In this document: piece after piece, positions 1 to 6,803 of the stretch
Position numbering within the stretch: position 1 is the stretch's first letter
Layout of the letters: every line of letters starts with the position of its first letter
Assembly (NCBI GenBank): GCA_039930945.1
Contig: JBDTSW010000086.1
Span: 1 to 9,362 of the forward strand
Direction: 5' to 3'
From: JBDTSW01 sp039930945
Lineage (GTDB): Bacteria; Actinomycetota; Thermoleophilia; Solirubrobacterales; 70-9
DNA length: 9,362 nucleotides
Translations under genes and position numbers: made by a program
The notes under the pieces: generated by a model
Told to the model about the DNA's origin: nothing
What the model saw: the letters and a program-made list of their open reading frames with translations, nothing else
Database searches by the model: none

Positions 1-158
1 CCGTGGGTGGGGACGGCGCCTGCGTTCCCTCACTGGCGAACTGCCTGTACATCACGCTCGAGAAGGGCGAGTCGGCGACGCTCGACTACGCGCCCGACGG
101 ACAGACGTACGAGCTCAGGCTGCAAGCGATCAGGAACGTGAAGCTCAAGACCGATTAG
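1..158 (+). CDS. C-terminal end of an unrecognised, probably exported protein (partial)
   Basis: An open frame enters from the left edge (codons in phase from base 3) and stops at TAG 156-158, leaving 51 residues. The visible part has two cysteines about eleven residues apart (in GDGACVPS and LANCLYIT), followed by alternating hydrophobic and polar stretches (CLYITLEKGE, YELRLQAI), which suggests a beta-rich extracytoplasmic domain ending in a charged tail. I do not recognise a family. The next gene starts only 7 bases after the stop, so the two are probably cotranscribed, and that neighbour carries a signal peptide. Codon use is G/C-ended like the rest of the window, which supports real coding. 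Function is unknown and the start lies outside the window. Confidence 0.6.
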   Translation, partial: VGGDGACVPSLANCLYITLEKGESATLDYAPDGQTYELRLQAIRNVKLKTD

Positions 159-165
159 AGGTCTT

Positions 166-2526
166 GTGAGCGGACTTCCGGCGATACGTCGCTGCCTCGG
201 CAGCCTCGCGCTGATCTGCTCGCTGGCGCTGGTCGCCGCCGCACCACCGGCCGACGCCGCGAAATGCACCAAGAAGGGCACCAACGGCGACGATGTCCTC
301 AGAGGCTCGAAGAAGAAGGCTGACGTCCTCTGCGGGCGCGGGGGGAACGACATCCTCATCGGCCGCGGCGGCAACGACCTCCTCCTCGGTGGCGACGGCG
401 ACGACACCCTCCGGGGCGGCCTCGGCAACGACAAGCTCAAGGGGCAGGCCGGCACCGACACCGCCTCCTACGTCGAGTCGCTGACATCGGTCACGGTGAA
501 CCTGGCCAACGGCACCGGCTCGGGCGAGGGCGACGACAAGCTCTCCGCGGTCGAGAACACGACCGGCTCGGCCCACAACGACACGCTGGTCGGCGATCCG
601 GGGCCGAACGTCCTCAGCGGCGGCGAGGGCAACGACAGCCTCAGCGGCGGCGAGGGGTCCGACACGCTCGCAGGCGAGGGCGGCACCGACACCGCCAACT
701 TCTTCGCCGCGACGGCCTCGATCGACGCCGACCTCCTCGACGACGTCGCCACCGGGCAGGGCGCGGATTCCCTGCCCGGGATCGAGAACGTCACCGGCTC
801 GTCGCAGGCCGACACGCTGGCCGGCGACCCCGGCGACAACACCCTGCACGGCGGCGCGGGCACCGACACCGTCTCCTACGCCGCGGCAACCGGTCCCGTC
901 GCCGTGGACCTCGCGACCGACTCCGGCAGCGGCGACGGCACCGACGCGCTGCCGGCGATCGAGAACGCGACCGGCTCGCCGCAGGCCGACACACTCGCCG
1001 GGGACTCGGCACCGAACGTCCTCGATGGCGGCGCCGGCGCGGACACCGCCTCCTACGCGGCCGCGACCACCCCGGTCACCGTCGACCTGGTCAACGCCAC
1101 GGGGACCGGCGAAGGCACCGACGCGCTGCCCGGGATCGAGAATGCCATCGGCTCGCCGCAGGCCGACGCCCTGGTCGGAGACGCGCAGGACAACTCCCTC
1201 AGCGGCGGTGACGGCAACGACATGCTGGCCGCCTGGACGGGTGCGGACGTCCTCTCCGGCGACGATGGCGACGACCAGATCTACGGCGAGGCCGACGACG
1301 ACGACCTCGCCGGCGGGCCCGGCGACGACCTCCTCGACGGCGGCACCGGCGCCGACGTCTGCGACGGAGGCCCGGGGACCAATCAGCTCGTCGGCGGCTG
1401 CGACAGCGCTGCGCCAGACCTCAGCGACTTCCAGATCTCGCCGCTCCAGATCGACACCTCGATCAGCGCCCAGCAGGTGACCTTCATCCTACAGCTGGCG
1501 GACGCCCTCGCCGGCGTCGATCCGATCGCCTCCGAGGTCGAGATCTTCGAGCCCGGCGGGCAGCCGCGGGGCTCGGCGAGCCTGGAGCTCCTCGGCGGCG
1601 ATCCCAACGCCGGCACCTACGAGGCCGTGATCGCCGTCCCCAGGTTCGCCCCGACGGGAACCTGGACCGTCGGCGTAACGCTCGCCGACGAGTCCGGAAA
1701 CAAGACCCAGTTCTCGAGCGCCGAGCTGATCGCCGCCAGCCTCCCGGGGACGTTCGAGCAGAGCGGGGCCGGCGACTCGGCGGCGCCACAGCTGGTGGGC
1801 TTCGACGTCAGCCCCGCCCAGATCGACACCTCGCAGAGCGCCAAGGACATCACCTTCACCCTGCAGGCGACGGACAACCTCGCCGGCCTGGATCCCGCCG
1901 CCTCCGAGGTCGAGGTCTTCTCGCCGGCGGGGGCACCGCGCGGACAGGCGTCGTTCGTGCTGGTCGCCGGCACCCCGACCGACGGCACCTACGAGGCGAC
2001 GGTCACCGTGCCGAGGCTCGCGGCCCAGGGCACCTGGGCCGTCGCGCTGACGCTCGTGGACACGGTCGGCAATCACCACGCCTTCTCCACCGCCGGTCTG
2101 ATCGCCGACGGCTTCCCGGGCGGCTTCGAGCAGACGGCGGTCGGCGACGCGGTTGCCCCCGATCTCACCGACTTCACCTTCGCGCCGGCGCAGGTCAACA
2201 CCGCGCAGGCCGCCCAGATCGTCACCTTCGACCTCGACGCGAGCGACGACCTCTCGGGCATCGACCTGACGGGATCGAGAGTGATCGTCACCGCGCCAGA
2301 CGGCCAACCGCGCGACTCGGAACCGCTGGAGCTGGTCTCCGGCACGGCGACGGACGGCACCTACCGGACGACGATCGTCCTTCCGGTGGGGTCGGTGCCC
2401 GGGACCTGGATCGTCAGCGTCTCGCTCTTCGACGAGGCGGGCAACCAGTCCACCTGGTCGAGCTCGGAGCTGATCGGAGCCGGCTTCCAGGGCATCTTCA
2501 CCAACGTCGGCCCCGACCCCAGCTGA
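166..2526 (+). CDS. Secreted RTX (hemolysin-type calcium-binding repeat) protein with Ig-like C-terminal modules
   Basis: A 786-residue exported protein. Residues 1-31 form a Sec signal peptide: RR near the N-terminus, a hydrophobic core from about 11 to 26, then PPADA with cleavage likely after residue 31 or 32. Four consecutive RTX nonapeptides (GGxGxDxLx type, such as GGDGDDTLR) fill 57-92. Four larger repeats begin at 96, 173, 232 and 291, and seven more nonapeptides fill 347-409. Three Ig-like modules of 124, 124 and 123 residues begin near 416, 540 and 664. The mature protein has only four cysteines (34, 56, 399, 412), bracketing the RTX region. RTX repeats are known to fold as calcium-bound beta-rolls; here they probably act outside the cell, perhaps in adhesion or as a surface stalk, but the ligand is unknown. 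There is no LPXTG motif or catalytic domain. The GTG start has AGAGG at 157-161, spaced 4 bases. The gene may be cotranscribed with the preceding gene. Confidence 0.88.
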   Translation: MSGLPAIRRCLGSLALICSLALVAAAPPADAAKCTKKGTNGDDVLRGSKKKADVLCGRGGNDILIGRGGNDLLLGGDGDDTLRGGLGNDKLKGQAGTDTASYVESLTSVTVNLANGTGSGEGDDKLSAVENTTGSAHNDTLVGDPGPNVLSGGEGNDSLSGGEGSDTLAGEGGTDTANFFAATASIDADLLDDVATGQGADSLPGIENVTGSSQADTLAGDPGDNTLHGGAGTDTVSYAAATGPVAVDLATDSGSGDGTDALPAIENATGSPQADTLAGDSAPNVLDGGAGADTASYAAATTPVTVDLVNATGTGEGTDALPGIENAIGSPQADALVGDAQDNSLSGGDGNDMLAAWTGADVLSGDDGDDQIYGEADDDDLAGGPGDDLLDGGTGADVCDGGPGTNQLVGGCDSAAPDLSDFQISPLQIDTSISAQQVTFILQLADALAGVDPIASEVEIFEPGGQPRGSASLELLGGDPNAGTYEAVIAVPRFAPTGTWTVGVTLADESGNKTQFSSAELIAASLPGTFEQSGAGDSAAPQLVGFDVSPAQIDTSQSAKDITFTLQATDNLAGLDPAASEVEVFSPAGAPRGQASFVLVAGTPTDGTYEATVTVPRLAAQGTWAVALTLVDTVGNHHAFSTAGLIADGFPGGFEQTAVGDAVAPDLTDFTFAPAQVNTAQAAQIVTFDLDASDDLSGIDLTGSRVIVTAPDGQPRDSEPLELVSGTATDGTYRTTIVLPVGSVPGTWIVSVSLFDEAGNQSTWSSSELIGAGFQGIFTNVGPDPS
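451..1212 (+). repeat. 59-residue RTX-linked super-repeats (4 units)
   Basis: Within the RTX gene, units start at residues 96, 173, 232 and 291, and the next nonapeptide block falls in phase at 350. Spacings are therefore 77, 59, 59 and 59 residues. The consensus reads roughly GTDTxSYxxAT, then VxVDL, GTDxLPxIEN, TGSxQADTL and GDxxxNxLxGG. The first unit is longer by exactly 18 residues, which are two RTX nonapeptides (GGEGNDSLS and GGEGSDTLA, residues 152-169). The DNA is similar but diverged between copies. It is coding, so this is a protein-level tandem repeat and not a CRISPR-like array. Confidence 0.85.
1411..2526 (+). repeat. Three tandem 372-bp Ig-like module repeats
   Basis: The 3' half of the RTX gene encodes three modules beginning at residues 416, 540 and 664, a spacing of exactly 124 residues (372 bases). 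Each starts with APxLxxFxxxPxQxxT and continues with a strand-rich core: DxLAGxD, a PxGxPR turn, GTYEA, a TWxVxVxLxDxxGN segment and an FSxAxLI tail. The pattern resembles bacterial Ig-like or fibronectin-like surface modules. This is inferred from strand alternation and conserved W/G/N positions, and I cannot assign a specific family. Confidence 0.75.
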
Positions 2527-2529
2527 GCG

Positions 2530-2545
2530 CCGGCTCTGATGCCGG
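2530..2545 (+). terminator. Possible short hairpin after the RTX gene
   Basis: CCGGC (2530-2534) and GCCGG (2541-2545) can pair around the six-base loop TCTGAT, starting four bases after the RTX stop codon. There is no U-tract, and the stem is only five G:C pairs. It could end RTX transcription before the aroC promoter, but chance hairpins are common at this GC content. Confidence 0.25.
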
Positions 2546-2560
2546 GCCGGGCCGGGCCTC

Positions 2561-2576
2561 TAGGCTAAGCGGCCGC
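2561..2576 (+). promoter_or_regulatory. Candidate near-leaderless promoter of aroC
   Basis: TAGGCT (2561-2566) fits the actinobacterial -10 consensus TANNNT and ends ten bases before the aroC ATG at 2577. No Shine-Dalgarno is visible in the 50-base gap. A transcript starting 6-7 bases after the hexamer would have a leader of about 3-4 bases. The block TAGGCTAAGCGGCC matches the element before efp at the TANNCTNNGCGGCC level. No convincing -35 box is visible. Confidence 0.5.
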
Positions 2577-3743
2577 ATGACTGCCTTTCGCTTCACCACC
2601 GCCGGAGAGTCGCACGGGCCCGGTCTCGTGGCGATCGTCGAGGGCCTGCCCGCGGGGCTCGAGATCGACCGCGGCCGCATCGACCGCGAGATGGCGCGCC
2701 GCCAGCTGGGCCACGGCCGCGGCGGGCGGATGAAGATCGAGTCCGACGCGGTCGACGTGCGCTCAGGCGTCCGCCACGGCCGCACCCTCGGCAGCCCGGT
2801 CGCCGTGCTGGTCGCCAACCGCGACTACGCCAACTGGGAGGAGCGGATGAACCCCTGGCCGGTCGAGGCCGAGGTCGAGGAGGTCCACACACCCCGGCCC
2901 GGGCACGCGGACCTCGCCGGGCTGCTCAAGTACGGCCACCGCGACGTGCGCAACGTGCTCGAGCGCGCCAGCGCCCGCGAGACCGCGGCCCGGGTCGCGG
3001 CGGGCTCCCTCGCCAAGGAGTTCCTGCGCGCCCTCGGCGTCAGCGTCCACAGCCACGTGATCAGGATCGCCTCGGTCTCCGCGCCCGACCCCGGCGAGCT
3101 CGGTCCCGCCGACTTCGAGCAGGTCGACGATTCCCCCGTGCGGTGCCTGGACGGGGGGGCGAGTGCGGAGATGGTCGAGGAGATCGACCGCCTGCGCAAG
3201 GCCAACGAGAGCCTTGGCGGCGTCTTCGAGGTGCGTGCCTTCGGCCTGGTTCCCGGCATCGGCTCGCACGTGAGCTGGGAGCAGCGCCTCGATTCGCGCC
3301 TGGCCCAGGCAGTCGTCTCGATCCAGGCCGTCAAGGGAGTCTCGGTGGGGGAGGCCTGGGAGGTCGCCGCCCTGCCCGGCTCGGAGTCGCACGACGAGAT
3401 CTTCTTCGACGACGAGAAGGGCTGGCATCGCCAGACCAACCGCGCGGGCGGCGTCGAGGGCGGGATGTCCAACGGCGAGCCGCTGGTCGTCCGTGGCGCG
3501 CTGAAGCCGATCTCGACGCTGACGAAGCCGCTTCGCAGCGTCGACACCGAGACCAAGCAGCCGACCCAGGCCCTGCGCGAGCGCACCGACTCGACCGTGG
3601 TTCCTGCCGCCGGCGTCGTCGCCGAGGCGATGGTGGCGATCGTGCTTGCCCGCTGCTACCGCGAGAAGCTCGGTGGCGATCACATCGACGACGTGCTCGC
3701 GGCCCTGTCCGCGTACCGGGAGCGGATCGGGTGGCGCCGCTAG
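2577..3743 (+). CDS. aroC: Chorismate synthase
   Basis: Cytoplasmic enzyme of the last shikimate-pathway step: it eliminates phosphate from 5-enolpyruvylshikimate-3-phosphate to give chorismate, using reduced FMN. At 388 residues it has the usual bacterial length. Family motifs appear in order: GESHGPGL at 10-17 (with the conserved active-site His13), RRQLGHGRGGRMKIE at 41-55, RPGHADLAG then GHRDVRNVLERASARET up to about 136, GGVEGGMSNG at 291-300, and RTDSTVVPAAGVVAEAM near 336-352. The ATG at 2577 gives the canonical N-terminus directly before the FTTAGESHG block. It has no Shine-Dalgarno but sits ten bases after a -10-like hexamer. The 3' end overlaps the start of aroKB by 13 bases, so the two are probably translationally coupled. 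The flavin-supplying system is not visible here. Confidence 0.97.
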   Translation: MTAFRFTTAGESHGPGLVAIVEGLPAGLEIDRGRIDREMARRQLGHGRGGRMKIESDAVDVRSGVRHGRTLGSPVAVLVANRDYANWEERMNPWPVEAEVEEVHTPRPGHADLAGLLKYGHRDVRNVLERASARETAARVAAGSLAKEFLRALGVSVHSHVIRIASVSAPDPGELGPADFEQVDDSPVRCLDGGASAEMVEEIDRLRKANESLGGVFEVRAFGLVPGIGSHVSWEQRLDSRLAQAVVSIQAVKGVSVGEAWEVAALPGSESHDEIFFDDEKGWHRQTNRAGGVEGGMSNGEPLVVRGALKPISTLTKPLRSVDTETKQPTQALRERTDSTVVPAAGVVAEAMVAIVLARCYREKLGGDHIDDVLAALSAYRERIGWRR

Positions 3744-5275
3744 CCGCGGGCGGCGCCGACACCGCGCCCTCGCTCGTCTTTGTCGGCTTCATGGGCTCGG
3801 GCAAGTCGCGGGCGCTGCGGCGTGCGCGCGAGGCGGGCCTGGACGGCGTCGATACCGATGAGCTGCTGGAGGCGCGGGCCGGGGTCTCGATCCCCGAGCT
3901 GTTTCAGCGCGAGGGCGAGGACGGATTTCGCGCCCGCGAGCAGGAGCTGGTCCTTGGCTGCCTCGGCGAGGGACATCCCGCGGTAGCCCTCGGCGGCGGG
4001 GCGATCCTCTCCGCGGCGATCCGCGACGCCCTGCGCGAGCACGTCGTCGTCTGGATGCGGGTGCCCCTGGAGGAGCTGTGGCGCCGCACCGAGGGCTCGC
4101 AGCGGCCGCTGGCACGCGAGCGCGACGAGTTCGAGCGCCTCTACGACGAGCGCGTCGGGCTCTACGCGGCTGCCGCCGACGCGGTGATGCTCTCCGCCGA
4201 CGCCGTTCCTGAAGCCCTCGAGTCGCTGCGGTCGCTGGCCGCTGCCCGGCCGGCCCGGATGATCTGGGCCGAGAGTGCGTCGGGCTGCTATCCCGTCTGG
4301 GTCGGCGCGGGGGTCCTCGCCCGGGCCGGATCGCTGGCCGGCGGGCGAAGCTATTGCATCACGGACTCGAACATCCCCAAGCCATACATCGAGGAGATCG
4401 ACCCGGAGACGACGATCACGGTGCCGGCCGGGGAGGGCGCGAAGACGATGGCCGAGGTGGAGGTGGTGCTGCGCGAGCTGGCCGACCGAGGAGCGACCCG
4501 CTCGGATCACATCGTCGCCCTGGGAGGGGGGGTCGTCGGCGACCTGGCCGGGTTCTGTGCGGCCACCTATCAGCGGGGCATTCCGGTGATTCAGGCTCCA
4601 ACGACGCTGCTTGCCCAGGTCGATTCCGCCTATGGCGGCAAGACCGGGGTCGATCTCCCCGGCGCAAAGAACTATGTCGGCGCCTACCACCAGCCGGCCG
4701 GCGTGGTGGTCGACGTCGGTGTGTTGCGGACCCTGCCGCCGCAGGAGCTTGCCGCCGGCTTCGTCGAGGTGGTGAAGACCGGGCTGATCGCCGGCCCGAC
4801 AACTTGGGATCGGGTGAAAGCGCTCGGGGCCCTGGAGCCGGAGGCATTGGCGCCGTTGGTGTTCGATTGCGCCCTGACGAAGTTGCAGATCGTCGCCGAG
4901 GACGAGCGCGACCGGGGTCGACGTGCGGTGCTCAACCTGGGCCACACCGTCGGCCACGCGATCGAGGCCGCGAGTGGTTATGCGCGCTACCGCCACGGAG
5001 AGGCGGTCGGCCTCGGGCTGCTCGCCGCCCTCCGCCTCAGTGGCGCCGAGCAGTTGCGCGGCGAGGTCGCCGACCTCCTCGCCGGTCACGATCTGCCGAT
5101 CGACCTGGATCAGGAGATTTCGATCGACGAGATCATTGCCGCGATCGGGCGCGACAAGAAGCGCACCTCCGCGGCAGGGCTCGGGTTCGTCTTGGTCGAG
5201 CGCCCGGGAGTCGTGAAATACGGCCAGACGGTGGATGCGGCTAGGGTCCGCGACGCGGTGGAGGAGCTGCGATGA
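3731..5275 (+). CDS. aroKB: Bifunctional shikimate kinase / 3-dehydroquinate synthase (AroK-AroB fusion)
   Basis: A 514-residue fusion of two shikimate enzymes. Residues 13-172 are shikimate kinase (ATP phosphorylates shikimate): P-loop GFMGSGKS at 19-26, shikimate-binding DTD at 41-43, GFRARE with Arg67, GGGA at 88-91, lid Arg125 in RPLARE, and Arg141 in DERVGLY. Residues 177-514 are 3-dehydroquinate synthase (DAHP to 3-dehydroquinate, NAD and metal dependent): GGGVVGDLAGF at 265-275, PTTLLAQVDSAYGGKTGVD at 290-308, and likely metal ligands Glu346, His405 and His422. Both active sites look intact. Between strand ITDSN and VPAGEGAKT the synthase is about 20 residues shorter than typical AroB. 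The GTG at 3731 overlaps aroC and has GGGAG nine bases upstream. Met177 lies at the domain junction but has no Shine-Dalgarno. The kinase half opens the protein with almost no leader. AroK-AroB fusions are known, for example in Thermotoga. Confidence 0.94.
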   Translation: MAPLAAGGADTAPSLVFVGFMGSGKSRALRRAREAGLDGVDTDELLEARAGVSIPELFQREGEDGFRAREQELVLGCLGEGHPAVALGGGAILSAAIRDALREHVVVWMRVPLEELWRRTEGSQRPLARERDEFERLYDERVGLYAAAADAVMLSADAVPEALESLRSLAAARPARMIWAESASGCYPVWVGAGVLARAGSLAGGRSYCITDSNIPKPYIEEIDPETTITVPAGEGAKTMAEVEVVLRELADRGATRSDHIVALGGGVVGDLAGFCAATYQRGIPVIQAPTTLLAQVDSAYGGKTGVDLPGAKNYVGAYHQPAGVVVDVGVLRTLPPQELAAGFVEVVKTGLIAGPTTWDRVKALGALEPEALAPLVFDCALTKLQIVAEDERDRGRRAVLNLGHTVGHAIEAASGYARYRHGEAVGLGLLAALRLSGAEQLRGEVADLLAGHDLPIDLDQEISIDEIIAAIGRDKKRTSAAGLGFVLVERPGVVKYGQTVDAARVRDAVEELR

Positions 5276-5712
5276 ACAATCGGGTGGAGATCCTCCACGG
5301 AGCCAACCTGGACATGCTCGGCCGGCGCGATCCCGAGCACTACGGCAGCTTCACCCTCGCCGAGCTCCAGGTTCAGATCAAGCACTTCGCCTCCGAGCTG
5401 GGCCTGGAGGTGACCTTCTTTCAGACCAACAGCGAGGCCGAGTTCATCGAGCTCCTGCACCGGCTGCCCGAGCTGGCTGACGCCGCCCTGGTCAACGCCG
5501 GCGCCTGGACTCACTACAGCTACGCGATCCGCGACGCGCTCGAGCTGGCGGCGGTGCCCACCGTCGAGGTTCATCTCTCGGACGTCTCCAAGCGTGAGCA
5601 GTGGCGGCGTCACTCGGTCTTCGAGGGAGTCGTGCGCGGGGTCGTCTCGGGCAAGGGCCCAGACGGCTATCGCCAGGCGCTGGAGCTGCTGAAAGCAGAG
5701 CTGGGGCTGTGA
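5272..5712 (+). CDS. aroQ: Type II 3-dehydroquinate dehydratase
   Basis: Cytoplasmic enzyme dehydrating 3-dehydroquinate to 3-dehydroshikimate, the step between the two AroKB activities that frame it in the pathway. The 146-residue length is normal for the dodecameric type II class. Residues known to matter in the Mycobacterium tuberculosis enzyme fall at the same positions: Asn12, Arg19, catalytic Tyr24 (RRDPEHYG), Asn75 and Gly77, His81 (NAGAWTHYS), His101 (VEVHLSD), Arg108 and Arg112. The first motif is LHGANL instead of the common LNGPNL, and THYSYAIRDAL replaces THTSVALRDAL. These are lineage-style substitutions that leave the catalytic set intact. The ATG overlaps the aroKB stop as ATGA and is preceded by GGAGGAG (5260-5266) at good spacing. 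Confidence 0.95.
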   Translation: MNNRVEILHGANLDMLGRRDPEHYGSFTLAELQVQIKHFASELGLEVTFFQTNSEAEFIELLHRLPELADAALVNAGAWTHYSYAIRDALELAAVPTVEVHLSDVSKREQWRRHSVFEGVVRGVVSGKGPDGYRQALELLKAELGL

Positions 5713-6803
5713 GCCGCGCCGATCGAGTGGCCGCGCTCGTCGGTGAGCAGGGGCTCGACCAGCTGATCGTCGCCGACCTCGTCACCACCGGCGACTCCAG
5801 CAGGGAGGCTCAGGCCAACGTCTTCTGGCTCTGCGGCTTCACCGGCACCAGCGCCTTCTGCCTCGTCGGTCCCGACGAGCGCGCGTTTCTGACCGACTTC
5901 CGCTATGTGCAACGCGCCGAGCGTGAGGTCGATCCGGCGTTCGACCGCGACCGGATCGGAGGTGAGGCCCTGGCCGAGATGGCGAAGCGGCTGCGCGGCC
6001 GGGTCGGCTACGACGACGCCACCACCAGCGTCCGCAGCCTCCGCAAGCTTGAGGAGAACGTCGATCAGGGTGTCGAACTGGTCGCCACCGAGGGCCTGGT
6101 GGAGCGCCTGCGCCGGCGCAAGGACGCCGAGGAGGTGCGCCGAATCGCCGCCGCCGCCGAGCTCACCGACTCGGTCTATGAGTGGCTCTGCGAGCGTGGG
6201 CTCGCGGGGCGCACCGAGCGTCAGGTTCAGCTCGCCGCCGAACAACGGATGCGCGAGCTCGGGGCCCAGGACCCGTCCTTCCCGGCGATCGTCGCCGCCG
6301 GCGCCAACGGGGCCCTGCCCCACCACGAGGCCTCCGACAGCGAGATCGCGCAGGGGATCCCGGTGGTGATCGACATGGGAGCGATCGTCGACGGCTATTG
6401 CTCTGACTGCACCCGCACCTTCGCCACAGGCGAGCTTGACGCCGAGGCCGTCGAGGTCTACGAGCTGGTCCACTCGGCCCAGGCAGCGGCGCTGGAGGTG
6501 ATCGCGGTCGGCATCTCCGGCAAGGACGCCGACGCCGTCTCGCGCGAACCGATCGCCGAGGCGGGCCACGGCGATCACTACGGACACGGAATGGGCCACG
6601 GCGTCGGCGTCGAGGTCCACGAGGCTCCACGGCTGAGCCCGCGCTCCGACGACCTGCTCGAGCAGGGGGACGTGCTCACGGTCGAGCCCGGCGTCTACGT
6701 CCCGGATCGCTTCGGAGTGCGGATCGAGGACCTCGTCGCCCTCACCGATCAGGGCATGCGCAACCTCAGCTCCGTCGACAAGTCGCTGCGCATCGTCGGC
6801 TAG
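5709..6803 (+). CDS. pepP: M24-family metallopeptidase (Xaa-Pro aminopeptidase/dipeptidase type)
   Basis: A 364-residue cytoplasmic metallopeptidase predicted to remove residues next to proline. Residues 3 to about 128 resemble a creatinase/prolidase N-terminal domain (VFWLCGFTGTSAF, LTDFRYVQRAE), and about 135-355 form the pita-bread M24 domain. All five dinuclear metal ligands are visible: Asp222 (VVIDMGA), Asp233 (CSDCTRTF), His297 (GHGMGHGVG), Glu326 (TVEPGVY) and Glu340 (VRIEDLV). The GTG start overlaps the aroQ stop as GTGA. The frame stays open upstream to 5601, but that extension would lie wholly inside aroQ and adds nothing family-like. Its place between aroQ and efp is a recurrent bacterial order, seen for instance in Firmicutes. 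Whether it is an aminopeptidase or a dipeptidase (prolidase) cannot be decided from sequence alone. The stop codon TAG is also the first half of a TAGGCT promoter-like hexamer. Confidence 0.92.
   Translation: MSRADRVAALVGEQGLDQLIVADLVTTGDSSREAQANVFWLCGFTGTSAFCLVGPDERAFLTDFRYVQRAEREVDPAFDRDRIGGEALAEMAKRLRGRVGYDDATTSVRSLRKLEENVDQGVELVATEGLVERLRRRKDAEEVRRIAAAAELTDSVYEWLCERGLAGRTERQVQLAAEQRMRELGAQDPSFPAIVAAGANGALPHHEASDSEIAQGIPVVIDMGAIVDGYCSDCTRTFATGELDAEAVEVYELVHSAQAAALEVIAVGISGKDADAVSREPIAEAGHGDHYGHGMGHGVGVEVHEAPRLSPRSDDLLEQGDVLTVEPGVYVPDRFGVRIEDLVALTDQGMRNLSSVDKSLRIVG

Noticed and set aside
451..1212. Regular DNA repeats that might suggest a repeat array or CRISPR
   Set aside because: The repeats are in frame, diverged at the DNA level and encode RTX-linked protein units; there are no spacers.
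2763..3683. Long open frame on the - strand (306 codons) opposite aroC
   Set aside because: It mirrors the G/C third-position bias of aroC and encodes a low-complexity product with no family motif. Strand-opposite frames of this size are expected in such GC-rich DNA.
3143..3730. Upstream extension of the AroKB frame inside aroC
   Set aside because: The frame is open, but its translation is Arg/Gly/Pro-rich and unlike a protein domain. The kinase begins naturally just after GTG 3731.
4154..4170. Apparent loss of a shikimate-binding arginine in the kinase C-terminus (LYAAAAD instead of LYREVAD)
   Set aside because: On alignment with the M. tuberculosis enzyme, the binding residue is the Arg before the LY pair, and that residue (Arg141 in DERVGLY) is present.
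3740..5089. 449-codon - strand frame opposite aroKB
   Set aside because: Shadow of the fusion gene; Arg/Gly/Ala-rich with no recognisable domain, while the + strand has intact catalytic motifs.
5601..5708. Longer pepP start inside aroQ
   Set aside because: The 36 extra residues are low-complexity and overlap aroQ fully; GTG 5709 gives the standard stop-start overlap and a normal creatinase-type N-terminus.
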